From NCBI RefSeq assembly GCF_000750955.1, contig NZ_CCEJ010000003.1:248001-312000 (forward strand): 64,000 nt of DNA, given 5' to 3'. Below, in pieces: positions 43,755 to 53,637 of this stretch. Origin of the DNA: Criblamydia sequanensis CRIB-18. GTDB taxonomy: Bacteria; Chlamydiota; Chlamydiia; Chlamydiales; Criblamydiaceae. The position numbers were made by a program, and so were the translations under genes. The notes under the pieces were generated by a model, which was given only the letters and a program-made list of their open reading frames with translations, had not been told where the DNA came from and ran no database searches. Within the stretch, counting starts at the first letter, position 1. Each line of letters starts with the position of its first letter.

Positions 43755-44954
43755 ATGCAAGCGACCGCTAACGATCAAGCTTTTGTTTCCTTAATCATTA
43801 GAAGGGTAGACCATAAGCCCCCCCTTAGCTTTCAGGTCCCCGCTGATACAAAGGTTGAGACTTTAAGGGAGTTGATAGAATCCGAGGTGGGTAAAGGCAA
43901 TCCTTTTATTAAAAAAAACGACTTTAGGTACCGTTTTCATTTAAACATCAAAAGTCATGAAGAATCTTTACGAGATAGTGAAGTTATAGGAAGCATGACG
44001 GATTCTAAAACAGGGTCAGTTTTCTTAAACATGTACCCAAAAGGGCCTTATTATCCGCATGAAGCCTATTTTGAAAAGATTGATGAAAAGGAAAAAAGAG
44101 CAGGTTCGCAAGAGACTTTATTAGAGTTATTCAAAGATTTTTCAGAAAAAATCCGAAAATCTGCAGAATTTTCCGATGAGAAAGTGATTTACGGGTTTTG
44201 GACTTCTGCTTTCTTTAAAAAAATTGAAGAAGATCCCGGCATTTTAGATAAACTGGATATTGAAGTATCTCCTGCAAGGATGCGTGAAATTTATAAGAAG
44301 TATGGAATTATCGCTCTTCGAGAGCCCGAAAACAAATTTTTGGACATTTTGCTTTATTGTGGAAATAACCCTGTTTTCTCTTCAGCCATGGGTTGCACCT
44401 ATGCTGAGAGGGAGTTTGAAGAAATTGACTATCATCGACATGTCGGGAAGACAACGATCGATATCGATCCCTTAATGAATCCTTGCTTGATTGCAGTTTG
44501 GCCATCCCGCAATCTACTCACCTATTTATCGGAATTTCTTATCATCTCCTTGGAAGGGGATGGAATGGAGCCTATTTCGACCCTTCTTAAAAATGAAATA
44601 GAAATGGAAAAGGGATTGAAGTTTTTAGCGGAAGTAATGTTCTTATCCGGAAAAGTTGCTTCTTTTAGATTTAATAAACCCCTAGCGGTAGAAACCGGTG
44701 AAGGAGAATTAACAGGGGATTTTAATGACCCTGTGTTTTACGAAAATTTTAAAGGGAATCCTTTATCAAAAGTCACTTGGTACGTGAAAAGCGGAGATGC
44801 GCTGGAATACGCAAAAAAATTAAATGAGCCTTTTATAGAGGATCTAACTAGGAAGGCAGATAAGCTTGGCTTCGATTTAGGAATCAGTAAGGTGGAATTA
44901 AACCCTTTTCCAAGCTTGCATCTAAGCTATGAATTTTACTTTATTAAAAAGTAG
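43755..44954 (+). CDS. Hypothetical protein with possible ubiquitin-like N-terminus
   Basis: The first 90 residues read like a beta-grasp fold: strand VSLIIRR, strand LSFQVP, helix KVETLRELIESEVG, and later ESLRDSEVIGSM and GSVFLNMYP, an order and spacing similar to ubiquitin. Sequence identity is low, so this is a guess from pattern. The remaining 300 residues are mixed alpha/beta without a known motif. No signal peptide is found. An AAGGAA ribosome binding site lies about 9 bases before the ATG. The stop overlaps the end of a small convergent gene. Confidence 0.68.
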   Translation: MQATANDQAFVSLIIRRVDHKPPLSFQVPADTKVETLRELIESEVGKGNPFIKKNDFRYRFHLNIKSHEESLRDSEVIGSMTDSKTGSVFLNMYPKGPYYPHEAYFEKIDEKEKRAGSQETLLELFKDFSEKIRKSAEFSDEKVIYGFWTSAFFKKIEEDPGILDKLDIEVSPARMREIYKKYGIIALREPENKFLDILLYCGNNPVFSSAMGCTYAEREFEEIDYHRHVGKTTIDIDPLMNPCLIAVWPSRNLLTYLSEFLIISLEGDGMEPISTLLKNEIEMEKGLKFLAEVMFLSGKVASFRFNKPLAVETGEGELTGDFNDPVFYENFKGNPLSKVTWYVKSGDALEYAKKLNEPFIEDLTRKADKLGFDLGISKVELNPFPSLHLSYEFYFIKK

Positions 44955-45163
44955 TTCTTTTTTAGCCAGGTTTCAAAGAGGGCTCGAAGCCAGAAATAAA
45001 CGATTAAGCTGCCAACTCCACTAAGGCCGAAGATCAGGTAGCAAAGAAATATGCTGGCTATTCCAAAAAGGGTGCTAGAAAGGCTATTCTTTCGAGCCGT
45101 ATTTAATCTAAACCCCTGTAGGCACTTTCCCCAAAAAATTTTTAAAATAGAATTCTTCTTCAT
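44936..45163 (-). CDS. Small membrane protein (75 aa), uncertain
   Basis: The predicted protein starts with a basic segment and carries a hydrophobic region at about 32-58 (LFGIASIFLCYLIFGLSGVGSLIVYF has to be read as two short spans or one long one), then WLKKNYF. Base composition is coding-like, but no ribosome binding site is seen before the ATG, and the 3' end overlaps the convergent gene by 19 bases. A real small membrane protein is somewhat more likely than a chance frame. Confidence 0.45.
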   Translation of the reverse strand: MKKNSILKIFWGKCLQGFRLNTARKNSLSSTLFGIASIFLCYLIFGLSGVGSLIVYFWLRALFETWLKKNYFLIK

Positions 45164-45266
45164 ATTGCAATTTATTTTTTTTGAATATAAAATTTATAAC
45201 TTCTTAACAAAATTTTGTCAACATACATAACTTTGATGAATTAATAATAAGTAAAGAGGTTATACT

Positions 45267-45650
45267 ATGTTAGACTTAAATGTTTCTTTTAAAGAAGTAG
45301 GGGCTGGGACTCGATTAGGCGCTTCAGTCTATATGCTAAGCCAGATCCCGGAAAGACTCATCATGAGTATAATTTCAATCGCAAAAATGGCGTTATTTGG
45401 AGCGCTAACTGCTTTAACCTTTGGAAAATTTCCTGTATTTTCTTATGAAACTCAAATGAGTTATTATAAAACTTGCAATAATCTTGGTTCTCTCTTTCTT
45501 TGTATCACTTCCATTCTATTTCCTTTGAATTCCTCTAATTTAATGCATAACCTTAACAGATGGTGCTTTGATCGCATTGATCAAAAAACAAAAGATGGCT
45601 GCAAGGATGATGAGGGTTATAATTTTTATATGAACAAAAACATCCTCTAA
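45267..45650 (+). CDS. Small hydrophobic protein, Inc-like (127 aa)
   Basis: The ATG has a good AGAGG ribosome binding site. Two hydrophobic segments, about 28-52 (RLIMSIISIAKMALFGALTA) and 72-90 (LGSLFLCITSILFPL), are separated by a short polar stretch. This bilobed pattern is seen in inclusion-membrane proteins. The C-terminus is short, charged and cysteine-containing. No family is recognised, and other small membrane proteins would look the same. Confidence 0.68.
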   Translation: MLDLNVSFKEVGAGTRLGASVYMLSQIPERLIMSIISIAKMALFGALTALTFGKFPVFSYETQMSYYKTCNNLGSLFLCITSILFPLNSSNLMHNLNRWCFDRIDQKTKDGCKDDEGYNFYMNKNIL

Positions 45651-45824
45651 AATAAACTCTTTTGAAATTCGCTTTGATTGGAAAAAGAAGACTGTTGTTG
45701 GACAAATTTTTTGATAAATTTTGAGGCCATATGCATACCTATGGTCGAAAAATTTAGCGGAAAAAGTTGCCAAAAAGAACCCATTTAACCATCGAATGGA
45801 ATTTCAAAAGAAAGTCTAATATCA

Positions 45825-45859
45825 TAAAGCCGGGCTCACCTTAAACCGGCTTTATTTTT
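45825..45859 (+). terminator. Rho-independent terminator upstream of nuo operon
   Basis: A 9-bp stem (45825-45833 with 45846-45854), a 12-base loop and a T run to 45859. It is about 170 bases past the small hydrophobic gene and insulates the nuo operon from upstream transcription. Confidence 0.88.
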
Positions 45860-45909
45860 CAAAATATTCCTTCCTTCTTTAAAACCTTCTTTTAAAAGAG
45901 AGTTAAGGG

Positions 45910-45939
45910 TTGACAGCTTTTTTAAATAATTGCTATCTA
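45910..45939 (+). promoter_or_regulatory. Promoter candidate for the nuo operon
   Basis: A perfect -35 element TTGACA (45910-45915) is followed, after 18 bases, by TATCTA (45934-45939), a partial -10 match. Transcription would start near 45946, upstream of the chosen nuoA start at 46005 and downstream of the terminator at 45825. The imperfect -10 keeps confidence moderate. Confidence 0.6.
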
Positions 45940-46004
45940 TACCGAAGCCAAGTGTAAAGATAATTTTCATTTTTATTTTCGCGATTACGATTAAGGTGGC
46001 TTCG

Positions 46005-46361
46005 GTGTCTGATTTTTTTCCCGTCTATATTTATCTTGGTCTTGCTCTGATTGTCACTTTGACGCTGCTCTTTCTGTCCTCTATCATTCCCTCAATCAAT
46101 AAATCGCCGGTAAAATTCCTGCCCTATGAGTCCGGAATTCAAACAGAGACTGATCTTTTAGAAGAGCGTTTTTTACTAAGACACTACCTTGTAGCGCTCA
46201 TATTTCTTGTTTTTGATATCGAAATCATTTTCTTATATCCATGGGCTGTCATTGCGAAAGAAATTGGCTCATTTGCTTTTTATGAAATGTTCTTTTTTAT
46301 GTTGGCTTTGGTTGTTGGTTTTACATACGTTTGGCGAAAAGGGGGATTGCAGTGGGAATGA
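46005..46361 (+). CDS. nuoA: NADH dehydrogenase subunit A
   Basis: NuoA is a membrane subunit of respiratory complex I. It has three transmembrane helices and the family motifs KFLPYESG and [15 protein letters not shown] chose GTG 46005, which gives 118 residues, the usual size, and has AAGGTGG five to six bases upstream. The longer frame from TTG 45930 would start upstream of the probable transcription start and lacks a ribosome binding site. It is the first gene of the operon; nuoB begins before its stop or overlaps it. Confidence 0.9.
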   Translation: MSDFFPVYIYLGLALIVTLTLLFLSSIIPSINKSPVKFLPYESGIQTETDLLEERFLLRHYLVALIFLVFDIEIIFLYPWAVIAKEIGSFAFYEMFFFMLALVVGFTYVWRKGGLQWE

Positions 46362-46828
46362 ATCATAAAGAAAAGGCTCCTTTTTTAGTCGCGCCGCTTG
46401 AAAAATTAATTAACTGGGCAAGACAAAATTCTCTTTGGCCGGCACAATTTGGACTTGCTTGCTGCGCGATTGAAATGATGTCTGCTGCCGCAAGCCGCTA
46501 TGATATGGCAAGATTCGGCATGGAGGTTTTTAGAGCTTCCCCAAGACAAAGCGATGTAATGATAGTAGCCGGACGAGTCAGTCAAAAAATGGCTCCTGTT
46601 CTAGTCACAATTTATGAACAGATGCTAGAGCCTAAGTGGGTCATTGCTATGGGAGATTGCGCTTCTTGCGGCGGGATTTATAACAACTACGCCATTATTC
46701 AAGGAGTAGACAAGTTAGTTCCGGTCGATGTCTATGTGGCAGGCTGTCCGCCAAGGCCTGAAGCTTTAATTGACGGGCTAATTATGCTACAGAAAAAAAT
46801 TCAAGCGGGACGAGACTTTAGGGGTTAA
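46358..46828 (+). CDS. nuoB: NADH dehydrogenase subunit B
   Basis: NuoB carries the [4Fe-4S] cluster N2, which passes electrons to quinone. The cluster ligands are visible in [18 protein letters not shown] and GCPPRPEA. The ATG at 46358 overlaps the nuoA stop (ATGA). GTG 46352 in the same frame is better placed for the GGGGG at 46341 and is an equally reasonable start. The protein is 156 residues, close to the family norm, and lies on the membrane-facing end of the peripheral arm. Confidence 0.94.
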   Translation: MNHKEKAPFLVAPLEKLINWARQNSLWPAQFGLACCAIEMMSAAASRYDMARFGMEVFRASPRQSDVMIVAGRVSQKMAPVLVTIYEQMLEPKWVIAMGDCASCGGIYNNYAIIQGVDKLVPVDVYVAGCPPRPEALIDGLIMLQKKIQAGRDFRG

Positions 46829-46829
46829 C

Positions 46830-47351
46830 ATGACAGTAGAAGAAATCATTACCGAGATAAAAGAAAAAGATCCCGAAATCCTTCTTTCAGAGGTTCGCTA
46901 TCATAATCAGATTACAGTTGAAATTGCCAACTCAAGAATTGTTGAGCTTCTTAGCTCTTTAAAAAATGAATATGGTTTTGAAGTGCTGATGGATTTGACA
47001 GCGGTTGACTACATCTATCCCGAAATCAAAACCAAAATGGTCTATTTTCTGCATAATCCTAAGACTTATGAAAGAATTCGCGTTATTAGTTTTGTCAATA
47101 GAGACAATGCCATCGATTCTGTCGTTCATCTTTGGGAAGGCGCCGATTGGTATGAAAGAGAAGTCTATGACCTATTTGGAATCGTTTTTAAGGGTCATCC
47201 CGAGTTAAAAAGAATTTTGATGCCAGACGATTGGAAAGGCCACCCCTTAAGAAAAGATTATCCTTTAACTGAAGAATCTGTTGAATTCAAACATGGCGTA
47301 AAACCTAAGAACCCATCGGAAATTATCCCACATGTCAAAAGCAAGATTTGA
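46830..47351 (+). CDS. nuoC: NADH dehydrogenase subunit C
   Basis: NuoC is a 30-kDa peripheral-arm subunit that supports the quinone-binding region. The signature [12 protein letters not shown] and the following [14 protein letters not shown] are present, then HPLRKDYPL. Length 173 residues, with nuoC separate from nuoD (not fused as in E. coli). It starts one base after nuoB and overlaps nuoD by 20 bases. Confidence 0.95.
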   Translation: MTVEEIITEIKEKDPEILLSEVRYHNQITVEIANSRIVELLSSLKNEYGFEVLMDLTAVDYIYPEIKTKMVYFLHNPKTYERIRVISFVNRDNAIDSVVHLWEGADWYEREVYDLFGIVFKGHPELKRILMPDDWKGHPLRKDYPLTEESVEFKHGVKPKNPSEIIPHVKSKI

Positions 47352-48537
47352 CCTTGAAGACCCAATAGGATCAGAGGAAATACTGGAGTTAAATTTAGGG
47401 CCGCAGCACCCGTCTACCCATGGTGTTTTACGTCTTAAGCTTCGTCTTGATGGAGAAGTTGTAATATCAGCCGAGCCGGTTATCGGCTATCTTCATACAG
47501 GTGTTGAAAAAGAATGCGAGTCAAGAACGTTTCTTCAAGTGTTTACTCTCGTTGATCGCTTGGATTATTTGTCGGGTCCATCAGAAGAGCAGGCCTTTGC
47601 TCAAGTCGTTGAAAAAAATATGGGGATTGAGGTTCCGGAAAGAGCTCAAACGATCCGTCTTATTCTTCTTGAATTATCAAGGATTGCAAGCCATTTGCTT
47701 TGGCTTGGAACAAGCGCGCTTGAGCTTAACATGTCTTCTGTCTTCATGTACTGCTTTGCGGAAAGAGAAAAAATTTTAGATCTCTTTGAAGAGATGTCCG
47801 GCGCAAGGATGTTTCCCTCATGCTGGCGAATTGGCGGGCTTGCCTATGATTTAGAGCCTGGCTTTGAAGCGAATGTCCGCCAATTTTTAAAAGATTTTCC
47901 CAGTACCTGGAAAGATTTAGACGCTCTTTTAACCAATAACTATGTCTGGTGTGAAAGGCTTCAGGGGGTGGCTGTCATTGATGAAATGACAGCTAAGCAA
48001 TACATGTGTACAGGCCCTGTGTTAAGAGCGGCCGGCGTTCCCTACGACATCCGTAAAATTTATCCCTATCTTGGTTATCAAAACTACCAATTTGATATCC
48101 CGACTTATAAAAGGGGAGACTCCTACGATCGCTATCTTGTCCGTCGAGATGAAATGAAAGAAAGCGCTCACCTTGTTGAGCAAGGTCTTAATAAATTAAA
48201 GCCCGGACCTGTCATCACAAGCGATCGAAAAGTGGCGCTCCCTCCAAGAAGAGAATTAGCTAGGAGCATGGAAGCTGTCATCCATCAATTTAAACTTGTG
48301 AGTGAAGGCATTCACCCGGAAGCCGGCGAGCTTTATGAAGCTGTAGAATCGGCAAGAGGAGAGCTTGGCTATTATTTAGTTTTTGATGGCAGCAATAAAC
48401 CCTACCGGCTAAGAGTGAGATCCCCTTCTTTTACTCACGTTGAAGTATTAAAAAAGGTGTTGGTAGGCCTTAAGTTATCAGACGTTGTAGTGGCCATAGC
48501 CAGCATGGACCCGATACTTGGAGATGTGGATCGCTAA
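47332..48537 (+). CDS. nuoD: NADH dehydrogenase subunit D
   Basis: NuoD (49-kDa subunit) forms the quinone site with Nuo[17 protein letters not shown] opens the protein and gives the conserved His pair; IASHLLWLG and the C-terminal [11 protein letters not shown] are also typical. It has 401 residues. The ATG lies inside nuoC (20-base overlap), so translation is likely coupled. The next gene starts at its stop codon (TAATG). Confidence 0.96.
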   Translation: MSKARFDLEDPIGSEEILELNLGPQHPSTHGVLRLKLRLDGEVVISAEPVIGYLHTGVEKECESRTFLQVFTLVDRLDYLSGPSEEQAFAQVVEKNMGIEVPERAQTIRLILLELSRIASHLLWLGTSALELNMSSVFMYCFAEREKILDLFEEMSGARMFPSCWRIGGLAYDLEPGFEANVRQFLKDFPSTWKDLDALLTNNYVWCERLQGVAVIDEMTAKQYMCTGPVLRAAGVPYDIRKIYPYLGYQNYQFDIPTYKRGDSYDRYLVRRDEMKESAHLVEQGLNKLKPGPVITSDRKVALPPRRELARSMEAVIHQFKLVSEGIHPEAGELYEAVESARGELGYYLVFDGSNKPYRLRVRSPSFTHVEVLKKVLVGLKLSDVVVAIASMDPILGDVDR

Positions 48538-49052
48538 TGATAAGTGAAAAGACAAAAGAAGCTATTTTCAAATTACAAGCGCTCTATCCTAAAAAAAGAT
48601 CGGCTTTAATACCGGCTTTACACCTTGTTCAAAATGAAGTCGGCTATCTTCCCCTAGATATTCAAAGCGAAGTGGCGGACCTATTTGGAATTGAGCCAAA
48701 TGAGGTCAATGCGGTCGTGACTTTTTATGATATGTTTTATGACAAGCCGGTTGGAAAGCATCTCATCCATGTTTGTAAAAATGTTTCCTGTATGCTTAGG
48801 GGATCAGATGAAGTGATAGGAAGTCTTTGTCAAAAATTAAAGGTCGACCTTAAAGAAGTCACAGAAGATGGGGAATTCACAGTTTTCGCCTCTGAATGTT
48901 TAGGCGCTTGCGATAAGGCTCCCATGATGCTTGTCGATGATGAAGTGATAGGGCCTATTAAACTTGAAGACTTGGATAAAATATTAGCGGATGCAAAAAA
49001 AGGGCCGGGTCACCCAAGTCCTGTAGATCTAGGGGCTATCTCTCATGGGTGA
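48537..49052 (+). CDS. nuoE: NADH dehydrogenase subunit E
   Basis: NuoE (24-kDa subunit) binds the [2Fe-2S] cluster N1a of the NADH-input module. Its ligands can be seen as CKNVSC (C-x4-C) and CLGAC (C-x3-C). The N-terminal helical part ALYPKKRSALIPALHLVQ is typical. It has 171 residues. The start overlaps the nuoD stop by one base and the end overlaps nuoF by eight. Confidence 0.95.
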   Translation: MISEKTKEAIFKLQALYPKKRSALIPALHLVQNEVGYLPLDIQSEVADLFGIEPNEVNAVVTFYDMFYDKPVGKHLIHVCKNVSCMLRGSDEVIGSLCQKLKVDLKEVTEDGEFTVFASECLGACDKAPMMLVDDEVIGPIKLEDLDKILADAKKGPGHPSPVDLGAISHG

Positions 49053-50346
49053 AATGCGCATTCTGACAGAATATATCGATAATCCCAACCAGTCCGACAT
49101 CAAGACTTATGAAGCTAATGGCGGCTATCAAGCTATTCGTAAAGTCATTCCAAAAATGGAACCTGAAATGTTAACCCAAATGGTTAAGCAATCAGAGCTT
49201 AGAGGAAGAGGCGGAGCCGGCTTTTCAACAGGGTTAAAATGGAGTTTTATTCCAAAAAATACCGATCAGCCAAAATACCTTGTCTGCAATGCCGATGAAA
49301 GCGAACCCGGGACTTTTAAAGACAGGCTTCTTATAGAGCATGACCCTCATCAAATTATTGAAGGGATGATTCTTGCAAGCTATGCCATAGGAGCCAATCT
49401 TAGCTTTATTTACTGCCGCGGAGAATATTTTAAAGGAATTGAAAATTTAAGAAGAGCGGTTAGGCAAGCCAAAGAGGCAGGCTATCTAGGCGACCATATT
49501 TTGGGGTCTGATTTTTCTTTAAGTATTGTTGTTCATCCGGGCGCCGGAGCTTACATTGCAGGAGAAGAGACGGCTCAATTAAACTCTCTTGAAGGCTATA
49601 GAGCGACACCAAGGCTTAAGCCTCCTTTTCCGGCTGTTTCAGGTCTTTATAACAAGCCTACCATCATCAATAATGTTGAAACTCTTTGCAACCTCCCCCA
49701 CATCGTTAATAAGGGTGTCCTGTGGTACCAATCTATTGGAAAACCCCCTAAAGATACCGGAACTAAAATATTTCAAGTCAGCGGACAAATTAGAAAACCG
49801 GGCTGCTATGAATTTCCTCTCGGGGTTTCCTTAAGGGAAGTCCTTGAAACCGCAGGCTTTATGCTGCCCGGCAGGACCTTTAAAGCTTGCTATCCGGGAG
49901 GTTCTTCATGCGCCCTATTAACGGAAAAAGATCTTGATATCCCTATGGATTTTGAGTCCCTTGCCGCAAGAAAGTCAGCGCTTGGAACCGCATCCATTAT
50001 CGTTTTAGATGACACGGCCGACATGGTAAAAGTTGCGACAAGGCTTATGGAATTCTATCAAAATGAATCCTGCGGCAAATGCACCCCATGCCGAGAAGGG
50101 ACTAGGTGGGTGGTTCAAATACTCACTCGTATTGAAAACGGAAAAGGGACGTTTGAAGATTTAAAGGTTATCGAGCAAGTTTGTCAAAATATGGAAACTA
50201 ATTCTTTTTGTCCCTTGGCAGTTGGGGCAGCTCCTCCCATTTTAAGCGCTATGATGGAATTTAGAAGCGAATTTGAAAATTATATCCGTAAAAACCCCAA
50301 TGCGAATGAATACCCTAAAATGCGTATTGCTTACCCCTACAAGTGA
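49045..50346 (+). CDS. nuoF: NADH dehydrogenase subunit F
   Basis: NuoF (51-kDa subunit) binds NADH, FMN and the [4Fe-4S] cluster N3. The glycine-rich FMN/NADH site RGRGGAGFSTGLKW, CNADESEPGTFKDR and the cluster motif ESCGKCTPCREG are present, with the fourth ligand in SFCPLAVGA. The usual GAYICGEET reads GAYIAGEET, a conservative difference outside the cluster. It has 433 residues. ATG 49045 has AGGGG nine bases upstream; ATG 49054 is a close alternative. Confidence 0.95.
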   Translation: MGEMRILTEYIDNPNQSDIKTYEANGGYQAIRKVIPKMEPEMLTQMVKQSELRGRGGAGFSTGLKWSFIPKNTDQPKYLVCNADESEPGTFKDRLLIEHDPHQIIEGMILASYAIGANLSFIYCRGEYFKGIENLRRAVRQAKEAGYLGDHILGSDFSLSIVVHPGAGAYIAGEETAQLNSLEGYRATPRLKPPFPAVSGLYNKPTIINNVETLCNLPHIVNKGVLWYQSIGKPPKDTGTKIFQVSGQIRKPGCYEFPLGVSLREVLETAGFMLPGRTFKACYPGGSSCALLTEKDLDIPMDFESLAARKSALGTASIIVLDDTADMVKVATRLMEFYQNESCGKCTPCREGTRWVVQILTRIENGKGTFEDLKVIEQVCQNMETNSFCPLAVGAAPPILSAMMEFRSEFENYIRKNPNANEYPKMRIAYPYK

Positions 50347-50349
50347 AAC

Positions 50350-52650
50350 ATGCTGACTTTGGCTCAAAATAAATTGATTACTTTAACCATCGATGGGAAT
50401 CAGGTTTCAGTTCCGCAAGGAACGACTGTTTATCAAGCATCGAAGCAACTTGGCATTGATATCCCGATTTTTTGCTATTTAGATAGATTGCCTCCTTTTG
50501 GCGCTTGCCGAATGTGCCTTGTTGAAGTTGAAAAAATGGGTAAGCTGCAAGCTTCTTGCACCCTTCTTGCAACAGACGGCATGGTGGTCACAACCCAAAG
50601 CCAAAAAGCCATCCAGGGAAGAAATGAAATAATTGAGCTTTTACTCATCAACCATCCCCTTGATTGTCCCATATGCGATAGAGGAGGGGAATGTCCTTTG
50701 CAAGAAAATGCGCTTGCCCATGGCCCGGGTGTCAGCCGATTCTTTGAAGAAAAAAGACATTTTAAAAAGCCTTTGCCATTAGGCCCTGTTTTAATGCTCG
50801 ATCGAGAGCGTTGCATTATCTGCGCAAGGTGCACAAGGTTTTGCGATGAACTATCGGGAGATCATGCCCTTGAATTTATTGAAAGGGGATATCGAACCGA
50901 AGTTGGCACACCGAAGGGCGAGCCGATCGAGTCAAAGTTTATAGGCAATACGATCATGATCTGTCCTGTTGGTGCTCTTACAAGCCAAGTGTATCGATTT
51001 CGTGCAAGGCCTTGGGATAATCATCCTACTAAAACCACCTGTTCTTTATGTCCTGTCGGTTGCAGCATGATTATTGATTCCCGGGACGGTGAAATCATGC
51101 GCACCAGGTCTTGCGAGAATAAAGACGTCAATGACCTATGGCTATGCGATAAGGGCTGGTTTGGCTATGAATACACCTCAAGCCAGGATCGGTTAAAAAA
51201 AACGCTAATTAAAGAAAATGGGGTTTTTAGAGAAGCCGAATACGAGGAAGCCATAGGTTTAGTCGCAAAAAAAATGCTGGAAGTGAAAGGGAAGACAAGA
51301 ATAGCAGCTTTTGGCGGCAACACGTTAACTACCGAAGAAAATTACCTATTTCAGCAATTGATCCGTCAAAATGGCGGTGTAAATAATATTGATCATCGAA
51401 TCGGAACCCCTATTTTTTCATTAGCTGACGAAGGGTTGTCTCCCGGAATGGAATGTTCAATTGGCAGTTTAGAGGAACTAAATTTTGCGATTCTACTCGG
51501 AATTGACTTGACGGAAGAGTTTCCTGTTTTATGGCTTCGTTTAAGACAAGCTATTAATAGACACGCCAAAACCCTTTTTGCAGGTCATTTTGCACCTGAA
51601 ATCGCCCCTTATTTTACTGAAACAATTTTGCATGCACCGGGTGAAGAAATCGACGTTTTAAAAAATCAGGTTAAAACCTTAGCTAATTTTGAGGGGAAAG
51701 GGGCTATTTTTGTCGGGCGTCAATACCTTCAAAATAAAAATAGGAAGGCTATTCTTTCCCAAATCCTAAAATTAAATTCTGAGTTTAAAGATGTCAGTTT
51801 AAATATTTTGGAAGGCAATTGCAATAGCATGGGCGCTCGGTATGCTGGAGTTCACCCGGAACTTTTACCAAGAGGCGAGAAGTTAAAAAATCCTGGGCTT
51901 GATGCTCTAAGCGTTTTAAAAGAAGCTGCAAAAAATGGCTGGGATTTTCTTTATGTGGCCGGATGCAACCCCGCAGCCAAATTTAAAAGCAGTTTATGGG
52001 AAAGCGCTCGAAAAAATCTAAAATTTTTAGTTGTTCAAGATCTTTTCCTAACAGAGACTGCAAAAGAAGCCGATGTCGTTTTGCCAACCTTAAGTTATGT
52101 CGAAAAAGGGGGAAGCTTTATTAATATTGAAAACCGAGTCCAAAAATTATTTCCCGGGAAAGAAGTGCCCGAAACCCTTTTTAGCGATGCTAGAATTTTT
52201 GCTGAAATTGCAAGAGCTGCAAATCAACCCTTAGCAACCGATGCCGCCTTTTTAGAGTCTTTAAAACCAGGGACTCTTCCTTTAAATAGACAAGGAATTA
52301 ACGCATCTTCCGAATCAATTAGCGAGCAAAACAATCATCAGCTTAAGACAACGTTTTCGAAGAAACTATTTGATCATGGGGTGCGAATGAAACACGACCC
52401 TCATGTGTTTCAACTTGTTAAAGAAGCTTTTGTTAGTCTGCACCCGGACGAGGCGAAATCAAGAGGTCTAAAAGAAGGGGATCCGATTAGAGTCACCCAT
52501 TTGGAAAATAGCATGAACGCAAAAGTGGCACTTAATAAAAAGATGGCTCTTAATACAGCACTCTTTCCTTTAAACTTCCCGGAAGTTGCGGCAAGAGAGC
52601 TTGCCGATGAGTTATGGAATGGTTTAGCAATTGAGATAAAGAAGATTTAA
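50350..52650 (+). CDS. nuoG: NADH dehydrogenase subunit G
   Basis: NuoG (75-kDa subunit) carries several iron-sulfur clusters on the electron path. A [2Fe-2S] site is formed by CYLDRLPPFGACRMC. The His-Cys3 [4Fe-4S] site is HPLDCPICDRGGEC. Another [4Fe-4S] site is CIICARCTRFC plus a later ICPVG. A further CSLCPVGC motif in the molybdopterin-like part suggests the extra cluster N7. The second half is the inactive molybdopterin oxidoreductase domain. It has 766 residues and starts three bases after nuoF. Confidence 0.95.
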   Translation: MLTLAQNKLITLTIDGNQVSVPQGTTVYQASKQLGIDIPIFCYLDRLPPFGACRMCLVEVEKMGKLQASCTLLATDGMVVTTQSQKAIQGRNEIIELLLINHPLDCPICDRGGECPLQENALAHGPGVSRFFEEKRHFKKPLPLGPVLMLDRERCIICARCTRFCDELSGDHALEFIERGYRTEVGTPKGEPIESKFIGNTIMICPVGALTSQVYRFRARPWDNHPTKTTCSLCPVGCSMIIDSRDGEIMRTRSCENKDVNDLWLCDKGWFGYEYTSSQDRLKKTLIKENGVFREAEYEEAIGLVAKKMLEVKGKTRIAAFGGNTLTTEENYLFQQLIRQNGGVNNIDHRIGTPIFSLADEGLSPGMECSIGSLEELNFAILLGIDLTEEFPVLWLRLRQAINRHAKTLFAGHFAPEIAPYFTETILHAPGEEIDVLKNQVKTLANFEGKGAIFVGRQYLQNKNRKAILSQILKLNSEFKDVSLNILEGNCNSMGARYAGVHPELLPRGEKLKNPGLDALSVLKEAAKNGWDFLYVAGCNPAAKFKSSLWESARKNLKFLVVQDLFLTETAKEADVVLPTLSYVEKGGSFINIENRVQKLFPGKEVPETLFSDARIFAEIARAANQPLATDAAFLESLKPGTLPLNRQGINASSESISEQNNHQLKTTFSKKLFDHGVRMKHDPHVFQLVKEAFVSLHPDEAKSRGLKEGDPIRVTHLENSMNAKVALNKKMALNTALFPLNFPEVAARELADELWNGLAIEIKKI

Positions 52651-52653
52651 AAA

Positions 52654-53637
52654 ATGTTAGAACTTGCTATTGAAACATTGATCAAAGGATTGATTCTTAT
52701 TTTAATCCTTTTTGGGTTAGCCGCATACATGACTTTTTGTGAAAGAGTCGTCATGGCAAGAATGCAGCTTAGACTTGGTCCTAATAGAGTAGGCCCTTTG
52801 GGTCTTTTACAACCTATAGCTGATGGCATAAAACTATTTTTTAAAGAGAGTTTTACACCCGCCAATGCCGAATCGTTAATTTTTTGGATCGCCCCCGGGA
52901 TTTCTGTTTTTATCGCGCTGTCTTTATTTGTTCTAATCCCATTTGGCGAGCCAATAGAGCTTTGGGGACGAAAAATAAATTTATGGATAGCAGATGTTAA
53001 TGCCGGTATTGTCCTTATTTTGGCTTTATCCTCGCTTGCAGTTTATGGAGTTGTTTTGGCCGGCTGGTCCTCCAATAACCGCTACTCTCTTCTTGGCGGC
53101 TTAAGAGGGACAGCCCAAATGATCAGCTATGAAATTCCGATGGGGATTTCACTGCTAACTGTAATTTTAGCGGCCGGTACTTTAAGCCTTCCTGAAATTG
53201 TCGAAAAACAAAGGGACCACTGGTTTCTTTGGACAAACCCGATTGGATTTATGGTCTACTTAATCACAGCTTTCGCCGAAACCAACCGCGCACCTTTCGA
53301 TTTACCGGAAGCTGAACAAGAATTAACCGCCGGCTATCACACAGAATATGGGGGGCTTCGTTTTGCCGCTTTCTTTTTAGCCGAGTATGTCAACATTTTA
53401 GCTGTTTCCTCTATTGCTACAACCCTTTTTTTAGGGGGCTGGCTTGGGCCAGGCAATATTCCCTTCGTTTGGTTTTTTTTAAAAGTTGCTGTCCTTGTTT
53501 TTTTATTTATGTGGGTGAGAGCCGCCATGCCAAGATTTCGATTTGACCAGCTCATGCAGTTCGGCTGGAAGATCCTCATTCCCTTAGCCACAATCAATTT
53601 AATTATAACTGCTTATTTTGAGGTCGCATGGAATTAA
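52654..53637 (+). CDS. nuoH: NADH dehydrogenase subunit H
   Basis: NuoH is the membrane subunit at the quinone site. The signatures NRVGPLGLLQPIADGIK and ETNRAPFDLPEAEQELTAGY are complete, and about eight hydrophobic helices can be seen. It has 327 residues. The stop overlaps the start of nuoI by ten bases. Confidence 0.96.
   Translation: MLELAIETLIKGLILILILFGLAAYMTFCERVVMARMQLRLGPNRVGPLGLLQPIADGIKLFFKESFTPANAESLIFWIAPGISVFIALSLFVLIPFGEPIELWGRKINLWIADVNAGIVLILALSSLAVYGVVLAGWSSNNRYSLLGGLRGTAQMISYEIPMGISLLTVILAAGTLSLPEIVEKQRDHWFLWTNPIGFMVYLITAFAETNRAPFDLPEAEQELTAGYHTEYGGLRFAAFFLAEYVNILAVSSIATTLFLGGWLGPGNIPFVWFFLKVAVLVFLFMWVRAAMPRFRFDQLMQFGWKILIPLATINLIITAYFEVAWN

Noticed and set aside
45731-45820. 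Coding-like fragment (LWSKNLAEKVAKKNPF) before the nuo terminator
   Set aside because: Too short, preceded by several stops, and no family recognised; could be debris but not supportable.
45930-46004. Upstream extension of nuoA from TTG 45930
   Set aside because: Adds 25 residues before the first family helix, overlaps the likely -10 element and has no ribosome binding site.
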